A DNA stretch of 64,000 bases from Neorhodopirellula pilleata (GCF_007859915.1 NZ_SJPM01000012.1:155052-219051), one strand, 5' to 3'; shown: positions 9,254 through 19,778, counted from the first letter of the stretch. Notes: generated by a model from the letters alone, not told the origin. Translations and numbers: made by a program.

Positions 9254-10210
9254 GTGCCCAAATTCCCCACGATTCCGCGACTGACAATTGTTGTCCCTCA
9301 TTTCGGCGAGACGGAGTCCTTTGAAAGCTCATTGGTCAGTGTCTTGCAACATCGTCCCGACGATTGCGAAGTCTTGGTTCCGCACTCCGGTAGTTACGAT
9401 GACCCCTTCGATCTGAGTGATGAGGTCAAGTTCGTCGACGCGGGTAGCCCGGACCTGGTCCAGCAAATCGCAGCAGCAGCCAATGTCGCTCGCGGTCGTT
9501 TCGTTCATGTGGTCGCCGACGGGCATTTGGCCACTTCGTCGTGGACCGAGCCCGCCTTGGCCGAGTTCGAATACAGCGAAGCGGGCGTGGTTGTTCCGGT
9601 CGTTCGCGTCGCAGATGATTCGAAACAGATTGCCACGTCGGAAGTTTTGCACGCCGGTTGGAGCCGTACCGGGGCATCGGTCTGCCAACTGATCGCGTCG
9701 GGGGCGACCGAAGTAACACCACGGCAGTGCTTGCGGGTCGAGGGCGGATTTTTGTCGGCGAGCTTTTGGAGACGAGATTTGCTCCGTAGTCTCTCGGGTG
9801 CGTTTCTGGGTGAAGACATCGTCGAAGCGTCCTTGGTTTATGGACTGCTCTGCAAACGTGCCAAGTGGCGTTGTGTGGTGAGCCGTGAAAGCACATTATT
9901 CGCATCCGATTTGGAGTGCGCATTCGCCGCATCGGACTACGAGACGCGAGTTCGATGCAATCAACGTCGCTTGCAAGCGATCGCCGACGGTATTGGAAAC
10001 GGCGGCGGTTGGAGCAAGAGTTTGGGTCGCTTCATGACGACCTGTCTAGGAAGCGGTCTGCGACCGGCGATCGGTCGTGCAATGGCACCCTTGGCGGTTA
10101 AGGCGGTTGGTCCGCTTGTTCAGCCGACCGGCGTACTGCGTGCCGACGAACAGGCTGAAACGCTTCGCATCCCTGTTAGCGGACTGGCCGAGCAACGCCG
10201 CGCCGCTTAA
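9254..10210 (+). CDS. Glycosyltransferase-family-2-like protein
   Basis: The 318-residue protein starts at a GTG. Its first 90 residues follow the GT-A nucleotide-sugar fold: RLTIVVPHFGETESFESSL, then CEVLVPHSGS, then ARGRFVHVVADG in the position where the family has its DXD-containing strand. The DXD itself is weak (VVADGH), so catalytic activity is uncertain. No membrane segment is seen. The stop codon overlaps that of the convergent kinase gene in a shared TTAA at 10207-10210, so the two transcripts must overlap at their 3' ends. Confidence 0.62.
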   Translation: MPKFPTIPRLTIVVPHFGETESFESSLVSVLQHRPDDCEVLVPHSGSYDDPFDLSDEVKFVDAGSPDLVQQIAAAANVARGRFVHVVADGHLATSSWTEPALAEFEYSEAGVVVPVVRVADDSKQIATSEVLHAGWSRTGASVCQLIASGATEVTPRQCLRVEGGFLSASFWRRDLLRSLSGAFLGEDIVEASLVYGLLCKRAKWRCVVSRESTLFASDLECAFAASDYETRVRCNQRRLQAIADGIGNGGGWSKSLGRFMTTCLGSGLRPAIGRAMAPLAVKAVGPLVQPTGVLRADEQAETLRIPVSGLAEQRRAA

Positions 10211-13200
10211 CCGCCGTAGAGCCTCGCGAATGCGATCGTATCTTTCACGCCCTGTTGTTCGAGGAAATCGTTCAGTCGTGATGGATTGGTCTTCCCGGCT
10301 AAACGACTGAGTTGATCCTCGGCAACCAATTTCGAGGGTAGTAGACCTTGTTCTCCGGCGGACTTCTTCGCTTGCAATAACAAACGCTCTGCCCGATCAA
10401 ACGATCGAGCGGCAAGGCGATTGAATTTCTCCGGATAACGACACAAGGCGATCCCTTCGATCAAGTCAGCCTTGCAGGTGGCGACGGGAAGCTTTTGACG
10501 ACGCAGGCACCCGATCACGTGGTTGAACTTTCGGACTTCAATCGCGTCGGCATGAGGTAGGTGCGAGAGCAGTACCAAGGCTCGCAATTCATCGACCAAG
10601 ATCCTCAACACCTGGACGCGTCGGTAAGTCACTGACCGAATGCAGTTCTTTTCTGCCCGCTGCAATGCCGATAAAAGTTCGCCGGAGCGATTTTGATAAA
10701 TGGCCGTGAGCAGATTCTTTGTGTCGCCGACTAAGGCGAATCCATCGACACCGAGTGCGGCCAAGTTTACGGAAAGCGAGTCATCGATTTGTTGCAAACT
10801 TGCCACGTCATCACGTCGAAGGAAGCCTACCGACGCATATCCGAGCGACCCCATCGCCAGGACGAATTGGTCGCTCGTCGACGCACTCTCGTTTTGCATG
10901 TTGTCGACGAGAGTCCCTAACGCATCGAGTTGACCGGTTTGAAAGTACGCAACCGATTCAATGTAACTAGTGTGGGCGATCTCGAAACCGTGATAGATTT
11001 CACTAGAGAGGTAGGCTTCGCGGGATTGTTGGGCAAAGTCCGACACCTCCGCGAATCGACCATCCATCCCGACCGCCCAAGCGTATCCGGCTTTCACATC
11101 GCCGCGACGTGAGGGTTCGTCGCCCTGATCCAAACTTGCGTCGAGTTCATTGAGCAGTTCCATCGCTTGTCGCCGAGCTTTGCCCGGTTGATAAGAATTG
11201 AAGACACACTCGCCGACCAGGATTTCGATCTTTTCATGCTTCGTTCCGACGTTTCGAACTAAATCGCCACAATACAAACTCAGCTCAGCTGACAACCAAT
11301 TGTCGATATAACTGAGTGGCCGGATCAATCGCAAACAAGCGGCGATTTGATTGGATTGCAGCATCGTTCGCATCGCCGGGTCATACGCTGGCGTCGGCCC
11401 GAAACGCTCGCGAAGTCGCAATTTGGACATTCGCCACACCAATGACAGTTGAGTCCGCCACGGCGATTTCTTGCTGGGTAACTTCAACCGAGCCAACAGG
11501 GGCGCAAGCCGATCCGTGACTTCATTGAATCGCCCCGAACGGATAAAGCAGTGGACTTGGTCTAGTTCAGCTTCCAGTTTGGCTTGGCCGGTCAGTAGCT
11601 CGGAAAGCTCCAAGTACACCTGAGCGGCTTCGTAAACACGACCTCCCCGTTCGAGTGCTTCGGCGGACATCTGCAACGCGTCCGTTTTCTCGGCACCCCA
11701 GGTATGATCGGCAACGCTTCGATACCATCGCGCCGATTCGATGGGGGCGTAGAGGTGCTGTGACTGTTCCGCTGCGACCTTGGCCCAGTAGACGAACGAT
11801 TCGATGATGCCCGCTTTCTCAAAGTGCTCCGCGATCCGGCTGGCCGCTTTGAATTGTCCGGTATGAAACGAGCCGCTGTCCTCGTCACACGGGATCGTAA
11901 TCTGGGACGCTAAAGACTCGGCCCAGTGCCGGTGGATCGCGATGCGTTGGTCTTCCGGAATCTCACGGATGAGTTGTTGCCCAAGTTGGTCGTGCCAGAC
12001 ACTCAGCAATTGACCATCGGCACCGTCACGGACGAGCAATCGTTGTTCGACCAGTTCATCCAATTGGGTTTCCAACAACGCTGTATTGGAGGTATCCGCA
12101 ATCCAACGCAATTCATCGAATGTCACCTGACGTCCGGCGACAACGATTAAATCCAGCAAGCGGCGAATCGGTACCGAGAGACGATCGCTGCGATACTGCC
12201 AAACCTCGTGGATGGTTGGAGCCGAACGGCCCGCCGCAGTCGGTCCGGATTGCAATAGGCCTGAAGGAGTTAGCTCGCCGAGATAAACATCCAGCCGATA
12301 CGGCAAACCATCGATCTGCTCGTTGAGAGATTGGATTTGTTCCTCGGTCAGTTCGACGCCTTGATGAGCGACTTCCTGTTGGATCGCTTGCCGTGTGACC
12401 GACTTCGAGAGCGGTCCCAAATTGATCGAATGATGAGGTTTATGTTGTTGGCGATCTCCATCGCATCGCGAGACGGTAATGATCCCCAATCCTTGGTATT
12501 GAGGCGGCCCGATGCGGTGATCCACGGTCGATTGAAAATGATCGAGTACATGCAGCGTGTCTTGGTCGGCCCACTGGACATCATCAATCACAAAAAATAC
12601 CGGACCGGCACGCCGCAATTCGTTGCACGCTTTCATGCCTGCATCCAGACCACCTGGTCGACTCGGCGAGGTCACAATGGGCGATTCGGACCAATCGACC
12701 TCCAAGACCTCCTCGAAACCCGGAAGACTCCGTTGCAAGATCGACTCGCTGACTGAATCGACGCTAAGTTTTCCAATCTTGCCTTGCCGGTATCGCATGA
12801 TGATCTCATCAACAATCTGGCTGAAGGCTTGGAAAGGACGTTGCTCGAAACGTTGGCAACGCGCGGTCAACACTTGTGCCCACGATTGTCGCCGCAGTTC
12901 TTCCACGGCCATGTCCAGAAACGTCGACTTTCCGATGCCCGACGCCCCTTCGATGTGCAGACGTTGAACCTGACCACCCAAAATCAAATGAGTCCAACGT
13001 CGAAACTCGGCCAGTTCGGTCTGACGCGCGGTTTGCGTAATTCGAACGGCGCGAATGGACTCATTATTGGTAAACGAGGCGTTCGGACGTGCCGTCGCCA
13101 AAGGTTGGCCTAGTCGCGACAACGACATCGCCGTCGGGCGATCCGAGACGTCCGGTGAGAGCATCTCGTCGACAATGTCCCGCAACAAATCGGGAATCGA

Positions 13201-14154
13201 ATCATCGATCCCCAAGATGGCATTGTTGATGTGTTCACGATCCGTTTCGTAACTTTCTTCGTCCCGTGCGATCGCGTCGTCGTCGACTGCATTCGACGCG
13301 ATCACATCGTCAGACTTTTTCGCTGTTCGAGAGGCAACGATTTGATCGCGCGCGATGGACTCGCGATGACTTGCGCTGAACAAACGCAAGGCCTCAAGTA
13401 CGACCATGCCTAAACTAAAGATGTCGCTAGCCGGACAATAGGATTGGCGAAACATCACTTCCGGCGCAACATACATCGGCGTCCAGATCAGGTACGCGCG
13501 AATGTTTTCAGGGTCGCTCTCGGCTTCGAATTTTCCAGTCAGGTCACAATCAATGATAACGAATCGATCGCCGTCATCGGTCATCATCAAGTTTGTCGGC
13601 TTAATATCGCGGTGAACAAGTTGATGGGCATGAGTCCAAGCGAGCGCCGAACCGACTTGGCGGATCATTTCGATCAAACGATCACAAGCCTCCGCCAGCG
13701 GTAACGATTTCCAAAGCCGCAATACCTCGACCAGGTTTTCGCCGTGGATACGTTCCATCGAGAACGCAAGCCACTCATCGGAATGATGAATTCGATGCAG
13801 TCTCACCAATCCCTGGTGTCGCAACTTGCTCATCCGCCGAAAACCCGTCTTAGCCCGGACGGCTTCCTTTTGGTTCACTGCCGGCAAGATTTTGACGGCA
13901 AACTCCTTTCCCGTGGCGACTTCGATGGCGCTAAACACCCAACCATGAGACCCAAAGCCGATGACTTCGATCAACTCAAATCCGGCAACGACCTCGCCCG
14001 AACCCCACGGCGGCTTCTCCAACCGCGGGCGTTTGGAGACGCCACGCGTCAATTGATCGTCGGAAATCTTCAGCCGCGTTTCGCGAGCGCTGCTCGGACG
14101 CAGCCATTCATCACCACGAAAATCGTGGTCGGCGAAATCGTCCGAATCCGTCAT
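10207..14154 (-). CDS. Giant Ser/Thr protein kinase fused to a STAND/AAA-type ATPase
   Basis: The product is 1315 residues. The kinase domain spans about 56-350: glycine loop GFGSHG at 66-71, Lys88, HRDIKPTN at 181-188, DCD at 202-204 where kinases have DFG, APE at 230-232 and Asp244. An ATPase module follows with Walker A GASGIGKST at 403-411 and Walker B VFFVIDDVQW at 519-528. From about 750 on the sequence is helical and TPR-like, without a membrane segment. This resembles PknK-type and other bacterial kinase-STAND signalling proteins, in which the C-terminal repeats sense ligand and the ATPase switches state. Ligand and substrate are unknown. It lies alone, upstream of tRNA-His on the other strand. 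Confidence 0.88.
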   Translation of the reverse strand: MTDSDDFADHDFRGDEWLRPSSARETRLKISDDQLTRGVSKRPRLEKPPWGSGEVVAGFELIEVIGFGSHGWVFSAIEVATGKEFAVKILPAVNQKEAVRAKTGFRRMSKLRHQGLVRLHRIHHSDEWLAFSMERIHGENLVEVLRLWKSLPLAEACDRLIEMIRQVGSALAWTHAHQLVHRDIKPTNLMMTDDGDRFVIIDCDLTGKFEAESDPENIRAYLIWTPMYVAPEVMFRQSYCPASDIFSLGMVVLEALRLFSASHRESIARDQIVASRTAKKSDDVIASNAVDDDAIARDEESYETDREHINNAILGIDDSIPDLLRDIVDEMLSPDVSDRPTAMSLSRLGQPLATARPNASFTNNESIRAVRITQTARQTELAEFRRWTHLILGGQVQRLHIEGASGIGKSTFLDMAVEELRRQSWAQVLTARCQRFEQRPFQAFSQIVDEIIMRYRQGKIGKLSVDSVSESILQRSLPGFEEVLEVDWSESPIVTSPSRPGGLDAGMKACNELRRAGPVFFVIDDVQWADQDTLHVLDHFQSTVDHRIGPPQYQGLGIITVSRCDGDRQQHKPHHSINLGPLSKSVTRQAIQQEVAHQGVELTEEQIQSLNEQIDGLPYRLDVYLGELTPSGLLQSGPTAAGRSAPTIHEVWQYRSDRLSVPIRRLLDLIVVAGRQVTFDELRWIADTSNTALLETQLDELVEQRLLVRDGADGQLLSVWHDQLGQQLIREIPEDQRIAIHRHWAESLASQITIPCDEDSGSFHTGQFKAASRIAEHFEKAGIIESFVYWAKVAAEQSQHLYAPIESARWYRSVADHTWGAEKTDALQMSAEALERGGRVYEAAQVYLELSELLTGQAKLEAELDQVHCFIRSGRFNEVTDRLAPLLARLKLPSKKSPWRTQLSLVWRMSKLRLRERFGPTPAYDPAMRTMLQSNQIAACLRLIRPLSYIDNWLSAELSLYCGDLVRNVGTKHEKIEILVGECVFNSYQPGKARRQAMELLNELDASLDQGDEPSRRGDVKAGYAWAVGMDGRFAEVSDFAQQSREAYLSSEIYHGFEIAHTSYIESVAYFQTGQLDALGTLVDNMQNESASTSDQFVLAMGSLGYASVGFLRRDDVASLQQIDDSLSVNLAALGVDGFALVGDTKNLLTAIYQNRSGELLSALQRAEKNCIRSVTYRRVQVLRILVDELRALVLLSHLPHADAIEVRKFNHVIGCLRRQKLPVATCKADLIEGIALCRYPEKFNRLAARSFDRAERLLLQAKKSAGEQGLLPSKLVAEDQLSRLAGKTNPSRLNDFLEQQGVKDTIAFARLYGG

Positions 14155-14442
14155 CGCTTAACCGCCCCATTTTCCAAGGTATAACGTCACTGGATCGACA
14201 TATTGACACACCTCTGTTCACCTTGCAAATCAAAACCGGGTCCCAGTCGCCCGAAATGCCGCATCGATCCCCGCCCCCACGCCGGTCACTTGCGAAAAAA
14301 ACCGTCGCCAAAACCAGGCCGCAAAGTCGGCGGCCGAGCCATTGACCGCGAACCTTCAGCAAGTTATTTTCATCTGAGTTAGTCGTAACTACCGTCGCTG
14401 CCATTAACACACTAGCACCGATAGTTTGCCGACTTCACTTAC

Positions 14443-14517
14443 GGTGGTTGTAGCTCAGTTGGTTAGAGCGTCGGATTGTGGTTCCGAATGTCGCGGGTTC
14501 GAGTCCCGTCTTCCACC
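14443..14517 (+). tRNA. tRNA-His (anticodon GTG)
   Basis: The cloverleaf folds with D stem GCTC/GAGC, anticodon stem TCGGA/TCCGA around loop TTGTGGT, and T arm GCGGG-TTCGAGT-CCCGT. A 5' extra G at 14443 pairs with C73, the identity element of tRNA-His. CCA is not encoded. Acceptor-stem positions 5-68 and 6-67 are both T opposite T, which is unusual. Confidence 0.9.
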
Positions 14518-14602
14518 CTGCTTCTTTTTTGCCGATTCTCCCGCGTTGGACGCGGTTTTTGAGACACCGGGCGAGTTGACGGTGCACGTTCGACTGTAAC
14601 GG

Positions 14603-16120
14603 TTAGGCGATAATGGACTCGATGACTTCGCCGGCCACGTCGGTTAGCCGAAAACGGCGGCCGTTGTACTTGTACGTTAGCCGTGTGTGGTTGATGCCCA
14701 GCAGATGCAGGATCGTGGCGTGTAAATCGTTGACGTGCACCTTGTCCACAGCAGCTTTGTATCCGATTTCGTCTGATTCGCCGTAGGTCGTGCCACCCTT
14801 AATCCCGCCACCGGCAAGCCATGCGGTGAAACAGTGAGGATTGTGATCCCGGCCCGGCTTGGCAGCTTTCTGAGCCACAGGAAGTCGACCGAATTCGCCA
14901 CACCAAATCACCAGCGTATCCTTCAAGAGACCTCGCTGATCAAGATCCGCAAGCAGGCCCGCGACGGGTTGGTCGGTTTCCCCGGCGAACTGGCTGTGGT
15001 TGCCGTGAATGTCGTTGTGCCCGTCCCAAGATCGCTGGTTCTCCATGCCGCCTGAGTAAATTTGCACCATGCGTACGCCACGCTCCACCATTCGCCGCGC
15101 GGTCAGGCATTGTCTTGCAAAATGATCACACCGATCATCGCCGATCCCGTAAAGGTCTTGAATGTGTTTCGGTTCCGAATCGATGTCCAAAGCCTCCGGA
15201 GCCGCCGACTGCATTCGGTAAGCCAACTCGAAGCTTTCGATCCTGGCGGAAAGCTCCGCTTCGGCCGCTCGTTCTTCCTGATGCAAGTTGTTGAGACGAT
15301 TGAGGAGGTCCAGTTGGTTTCGTTGCGCATGGACGACTGGCTGAACGGGCTGCAAATTGTCGATCGCCGCGCCGGTGGGACTCAGGTGCGTCCCCTGGAA
15401 AACGCCCGGCAGGAATCCCGAGCTCCAGTTGGAAGCGTGCCCTTTGGGTAGCCCTCGACCTTTGGGATCACTCATCACCACAAACCCAGGCAGGTCACTG
15501 CTTTCGCTTCCCAAGCCGTACGTGACCCATGACCCGACACACGGAAATCCCATCCGAGGCAGTCCACAGTTCATTGCAAACAGCGCAGGCGAATGGTTAT
15601 TGGATTCCGTGTGGCCCGAATGAATGAAGGCCATCTTGTCGACGTGTTCGCCCAGTTTCGGAAAGATTTCCGATACCATCTTGCCGCACTCGCCACGCGG
15701 GGTAAACGCAAACGGCGACTTCATCAGGTTCCCCACCGCGTCCTTGAAAAATCCCGTGGTGTTCGTGAATTCCGGGGCAAATTCCTTGATCGATTTGTCG
15801 TTCCGACGTTCGAGCTCCGGTTTGTAGTCCCATGTATCAACTTGGCTCGGCCCGCCATTGACGAAAATCCAGATCACCCGTTTCGCCTTTGGTGCAAAGT
15901 GCGTCGCTTGAGGAGCCAGCGGGTTGAGCGCGCGGCTACCGAGATCCTCAGCCGACGTCGATGATAGCAAGCCTTGGTCATGAAGAAGACCAGCTAACCC
16001 CAGCATGCCGAATCCACAACCCGCGCTTGCCAACGCTTGCCGCCGATCGAGAACCGTTTGTTGCCGATTGAGAACAGTGCGAGGCAATTCAGATGTGATG
16101 TGTTTGCGATTAATCGACAT
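14603..16120 (-). CDS. DUF1501 domain-containing secreted protein
   Basis: The 505-residue protein carries a twin-arginine-like leader (DRRQALASAGCGFGMLGLAG at about residues 26-45). The DUF1501 body follows, with KRVIWIFVNGGPSQVDTWD, GHTESNNHSPALFAMNCG and GRDHNPHCFTAWLAGGGIKG, a fold related to sulfatases and alkaline phosphatases. Its ATG at 16120 overlaps the end of the upstream PSD1 gene by 11 nt, so the two form an operon. PSD1/DUF1501 pairs are strongly expanded in planctomycetes; their substrate is not known. Because the PSD1 gene has lost its 5' end and promoter to an insertion, expression of this gene may be altered. Confidence 0.92.
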   Translation of the reverse strand: MSINRKHITSELPRTVLNRQQTVLDRRQALASAGCGFGMLGLAGLLHDQGLLSSTSAEDLGSRALNPLAPQATHFAPKAKRVIWIFVNGGPSQVDTWDYKPELERRNDKSIKEFAPEFTNTTGFFKDAVGNLMKSPFAFTPRGECGKMVSEIFPKLGEHVDKMAFIHSGHTESNNHSPALFAMNCGLPRMGFPCVGSWVTYGLGSESSDLPGFVVMSDPKGRGLPKGHASNWSSGFLPGVFQGTHLSPTGAAIDNLQPVQPVVHAQRNQLDLLNRLNNLHQEERAAEAELSARIESFELAYRMQSAAPEALDIDSEPKHIQDLYGIGDDRCDHFARQCLTARRMVERGVRMVQIYSGGMENQRSWDGHNDIHGNHSQFAGETDQPVAGLLADLDQRGLLKDTLVIWCGEFGRLPVAQKAAKPGRDHNPHCFTAWLAGGGIKGGTTYGESDEIGYKAAVDKVHVNDLHATILHLLGINHTRLTYKYNGRRFRLTDVAGEVIESIIA

Positions 16121-18934
16121 AGATAAATTCGTTCATGCTGAAGAGTGTTTGACAAAAATCAGTTAACGCGGCCTCAGCCGCATTCGCGATCTTCGCTTGA
16201 CTGTAAACATCAATCTGTTGCCGAAGAAATGCTTCCGCCAATTCGGACTCTCGTGTTGACGGAGCCCGACCGAAGGCTAGCTGATACGCATCCGCAATCG
16301 GTGCAGCGGTGTCGAGCCTAGCCGCGAACGCCGTGGCATGTCGTCGCCCTTGAGGGCTGTTCATGAACATCAGGGCTTGTGGAGCGATCGTGGTGGTCGA
16401 ACGTTGTCCGATACTGACTAAATGCTCCGGCCAGTCGAACAACATCATCATGGGAATCAACTTGCTGCGTTTGACGAAGAAGTAAATGCTTCGCCGCTTC
16501 ATGTTCACGTCCAAAGTGCCCGGTCCGTACATGGTCGGGTCAAGTTGCCCCGACACGGCCAGCATTGAATCGCGAATCGCCTCGGCCTCCAGACGACGAG
16601 GCGTGCGTCGCCACAGAAGTCGGTTATCCGGGTCAAGCTTGCTTCGGTCGGAATGGAACGTTGACGATTGGCGATATACGCTGCTGAGCATAATTTGTTT
16701 GTGCAGCCGTTTCAGTTTCCAGCCGTTATCGATCAGATCGGCGGCCAGCCAATCGAGGAGTTCAGGGTGAGTCGGACGTTCACCCTGAAAACCGAAATCG
16801 TTCGGAGTAGCAACGAGACCCTGCCCAAAATGATGTTGCCAAATTCGATTCACGATGACGCGGGCAACCAACTGTCCAGATACGTTGTTCGGATCGGTCA
16901 ACCACGTCGCCAGTGTCGCGCGAGAAAAGTCAGTCGTCGCGTTCTCAGGTTTTGGCAACGACCATTCTGAGATGTCCGCGCCATCAGCATTGAGCACCTC
17001 CAACAGTCCACTTTTCACGACGCCCTGCTTTTGATGGACGTCACCACGATCCAACAGGTGCGTGGTTTCGTAAAAATGAGGGTAACCGCGTCCGTTGGCA
17101 TGGTGTTCCAGCTTGGGAACGTTCTCGCTGCTGATTTGCACCTTCGTCAACTTCACACCTGCGCCCTTGGCGATGTGATCGGCCAGCGACTGATTGAGCG
17201 TCGTCCAGGCGGGTTGAGTCGACTTGAACCAGTTCAATGCCGTTTTGAGTTGTTCCGGATCTTGCGAACCGTTCCTCACCGCATCAAGAGCGGCCAAAGT
17301 TGCGGCGTCCGGACCAGTGCCGCCGACGACGACGGGTGGGGTAGGCAATCCGGTGACGGATAGGCGAAGTCGTCCAAGGACATGCTTGGGGTTCGGATGA
17401 TCGAACCTCATTTCAATCTTCAGCAACCCCGACTCCTCAACCAGCAGCGGTTCAGCGAATGTGAAGACCGCCGCGTTGTCCTTTCCGATTCCCCCAAAGT
17501 CAACCGCCCAGCCGGTTGTTGGGTGATCGTCGATCGAAGCCGCAACGGAGAGGTCAGCCGTGTTCTGCTGATGCGTTGCATTAGCTGCGGACAGTTTGAT
17601 TTTACGGGGAGTCGCTTTTCCGTTCTGCGTGCGATCGAACGCAACTGACAGATCGCTCAAAACAAAGTTGCCGTTCCCCGCGAGCCCTGGACCTCGTCTC
17701 GGAAGAGACGGATCGGTTAAAGCTTCGATTCGCAACGCCGTAAGATTCTTTTGTGGCACCGTCGCGTAAAACGTGATCGTGTTTTGGTTCGGAGAACTTC
17801 CGGTTGCCAAGATGGAGTTGTCCGCCTGCACCTCGTAAGTGCCGTTAGATTCGATCCGGTCGGCAGCAAGGACGATCCAATCTTCGGAGGGAAGCTCGTC
17901 GTGTGATTCAAGCCAAGCCTCAAAAGCAACTCTGAGTGGACCGGTTTCATAGTCATTGATCGCGGCTGTTAGCAGTTTCGATTTTTCGGCGAATTCAAGA
18001 CGCCGATTTTCGTTAGCGTCGGGATCGAGGTCCAATTCGATTTCGCTACGAATCGTTTTGGTAAACGTCGCTGCAAGGCGATAGTAGTCGCGAGTCGGAA
18101 TGGGATCAAATTTGTGATCGTGACAACGTGCGCATCCGACCGACAATCCCAAAAATGCCACGCCGGTGGTGGCCGTCATGTCATCCAACTCGTCGTATCG
18201 AGTCGATTCGAACTCGGCTTCGGTCAGCTGGGTTGGAAAGACACCCGCCCCCAGAAACCCCGTGGCCATCTTTGCCAGTGGATCGTTTGGTGCGAATTCG
18301 TCGCCTGCCAATTGCCAACGCACGAACTGATCAAACGGCATGTCAGCATTGAACGCTTTGATCAAAAAATCGCGGTAGTGGTACGCGTGCGGGCGATCGT
18401 AGTCTTGCTCATAGCCGTAAGATTCGGCGAAACGAGCCACGTCCATCCAATGCCGCGCCCAGCGTTCGCCATAGTGGGGCGATGCCAGCAGTTCGTCGAT
18501 CATGCTCTCCCAGACGTCATCGTCCAAGGCCGCTTGGTCGGACGTGTTCTGGGCCGGTAATCCGACCAATCCGAACGCGGCTCGTCGCATCAACGTCCTC
18601 GCATCGGCATCTGGATTCGCCGTCAAACCATTCGCTTCTAGCGAAGCAAGAATGAACCGATCGATGTCCGTTCGGCACCAAGCTTCGTCGGTTACTTCTG
18701 GAACCTGTGGTTTGGACAACGGCTGGAACGACCAGAAATTACGGTCATCGTCGGTAACCACCATCGGACCTTTCGGCTCCGACGACACGTCCGTCAGTGG
18801 AGCATCGTAGGGAGCCCCCAGGTCGATCCAATCACCGATTCGCTTAATCGCGTCGCTGGGAAGCTTCGGTTTCTTAAAAGGCATCGCAGGTTCTTCATCG
18901 TGACGAACCAATGCCATTAGATAACTATCGCCGG
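16110..18934 (-). pseudogene. PSD1 (DUF1549/DUF1553) protein gene, 5' end removed by IS66 element
   Basis: The surviving frame codes for the end of the PSCyt1 haem-type domain (PGDSYLMALVRHDEEPAMPF). DUF1549 follows, with the CARCHDHKFDP signature, and then the C-terminal DUF1553/PSD1 domain (ATPNDFGFQGERPTHPELLD). An ATG at 18917 gives 935 residues, but homologues begin well upstream with a signal peptide and the CXXCH-bearing half of PSCyt1, both absent here. Coding similarity stops exactly at the IS66 terminal repeat at 18935. In the element this frame meets a stop at 18969-18971. Without export signal the product is probably not functional. The missing 5' part is not found elsewhere in the window. 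Confidence 0.87.
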
Positions 18935-19007
18935 GTAAGCGTTCTATCTCCCCATGTTGACAGGCGGTTTAGCGTGACAGGTTTGTTTCCACCTCCAGGA
19001 GAAAACC

Positions 19008-19358
19008 ATGAACGCGTTTCCCAATCCCGAGCTCGCCAGGCAGTGGCGTGAGCGAATCGAGCGTTTCGACGATGCCGGGACGACCATCGCTGAATTCTGC
19101 CATGCCGAAGGCTATAGCGTTGCTTCGTTCTATCAGTGGCGAAGACGATTGCGACAAGCCGCTTGCGAACCGGCGGGCTTTATCGCGGTCGAAGTGCCGG
19201 ACAATCAAGAATTATCTGTCGTGCCGGCGAATATCGAGATCGAACTTCCCGGCGGTGCTATCGTTCGTCTAAATGCTCACGGTGGCGTCTCCGTTTTCGA
19301 GCCGTTGCTTGCCGCCGTCGTTGCCGCCACCGACGCCGCCGCGAAGGAGGCGCCATGA
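19008..19358 (+). CDS. tnpA: IS66 family TnpA (helix-turn-helix accessory protein)
   Basis: The 116-residue protein has an N-terminal helix-turn-helix of the transposase-8/IS66 OrfA type (about residues 8-50: WRERIERFDDAGTTIAEFC, then SVASFYQWRRRLRQ). It probably binds the element ends. AGGAG lies 7 nt before the ATG. Its TGA overlaps the tnpB ATG in ATGA. Copies of the same 5' coding sequence occur inverted at 21772-21929 and at 63666-64000. Confidence 0.92.
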   Translation: MNAFPNPELARQWRERIERFDDAGTTIAEFCHAEGYSVASFYQWRRRLRQAACEPAGFIAVEVPDNQELSVVPANIEIELPGGAIVRLNAHGGVSVFEPLLAAVVAATDAAAKEAP

Positions 19359-19717
19359 TCTCCGTCGCCTCGGGAACTCGCATCTTCGTCTACGCCGGGG
19401 CTGCCGATATGCGAAAAAGCTTCAACGGCTTATCCGGCATCGTGACCCAGCACTTCAAGGCCGACCTGTTCTCAGGCCATTTGTTTGTGTTCTTCAATCG
19501 AACTCGCACCTACGTCAAGATCTTGGCCTGGGACCAAGACGGTTTGTCGTTATGGTCCAAGCGGCTCGAAAGCGGAACCTTTGAAAAGATCACCGGACGC
19601 GACGACACAAACTTCGAGATCGATGCCGCTGAGCTGATCATGATGCTTCGCGGAGTCCAGATCGAAGGATCGCGGCGACGAAAACGGTACTCGCTCGGCG
19701 AACAAGACGCCGCCTGA
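19355..19717 (+). CDS. tnpB: IS66 family accessory protein TnpB (IS66 Orf2)
   Basis: The 120-residue protein matches IS66 Orf2: AADMRKSFNGLSGIV near residues 15-29, then SGHLFVFFNRTRTYVKIL and WDQDGLSLWSKRLESGTF. The family is needed for transposition of IS66 elements but its biochemical role is unclear. AAGGAGG 4 nt before the ATG at 19355, inside tnpA, sets the start and indicates translational coupling. A longer frame opening at 19136 within tnpA is not the start. Confidence 0.93.
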   Translation: MISVASGTRIFVYAGAADMRKSFNGLSGIVTQHFKADLFSGHLFVFFNRTRTYVKILAWDQDGLSLWSKRLESGTFEKITGRDDTNFEIDAAELIMMLRGVQIEGSRRRKRYSLGEQDAA

Positions 19718-19746
19718 TCAACGACCAACTTTTTTGAAAGAAACCC

Positions 19747-19778
19747 AACGCAAGGTCCCAGCGGAGCCTTGCGTTTTT
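19747..19778 (+). terminator. Terminator-like hairpin between tnpB and tnpC
   Basis: AACGCAAGG at 19747-19755 pairs with CCTTGCGTT at 19767-19775, with an 11-nt loop and TTTTT overlapping the arm end (19774-19778). It looks like an intrinsic terminator or attenuator that would lower tnpC transcription. The inference is from structure alone. Confidence 0.6.

Noticed and set aside
10207..10210. Overlap of stop codons as an assembly fault
   Set aside because: A shared TTAA between convergent stops is legitimate and both frames read well up to it.
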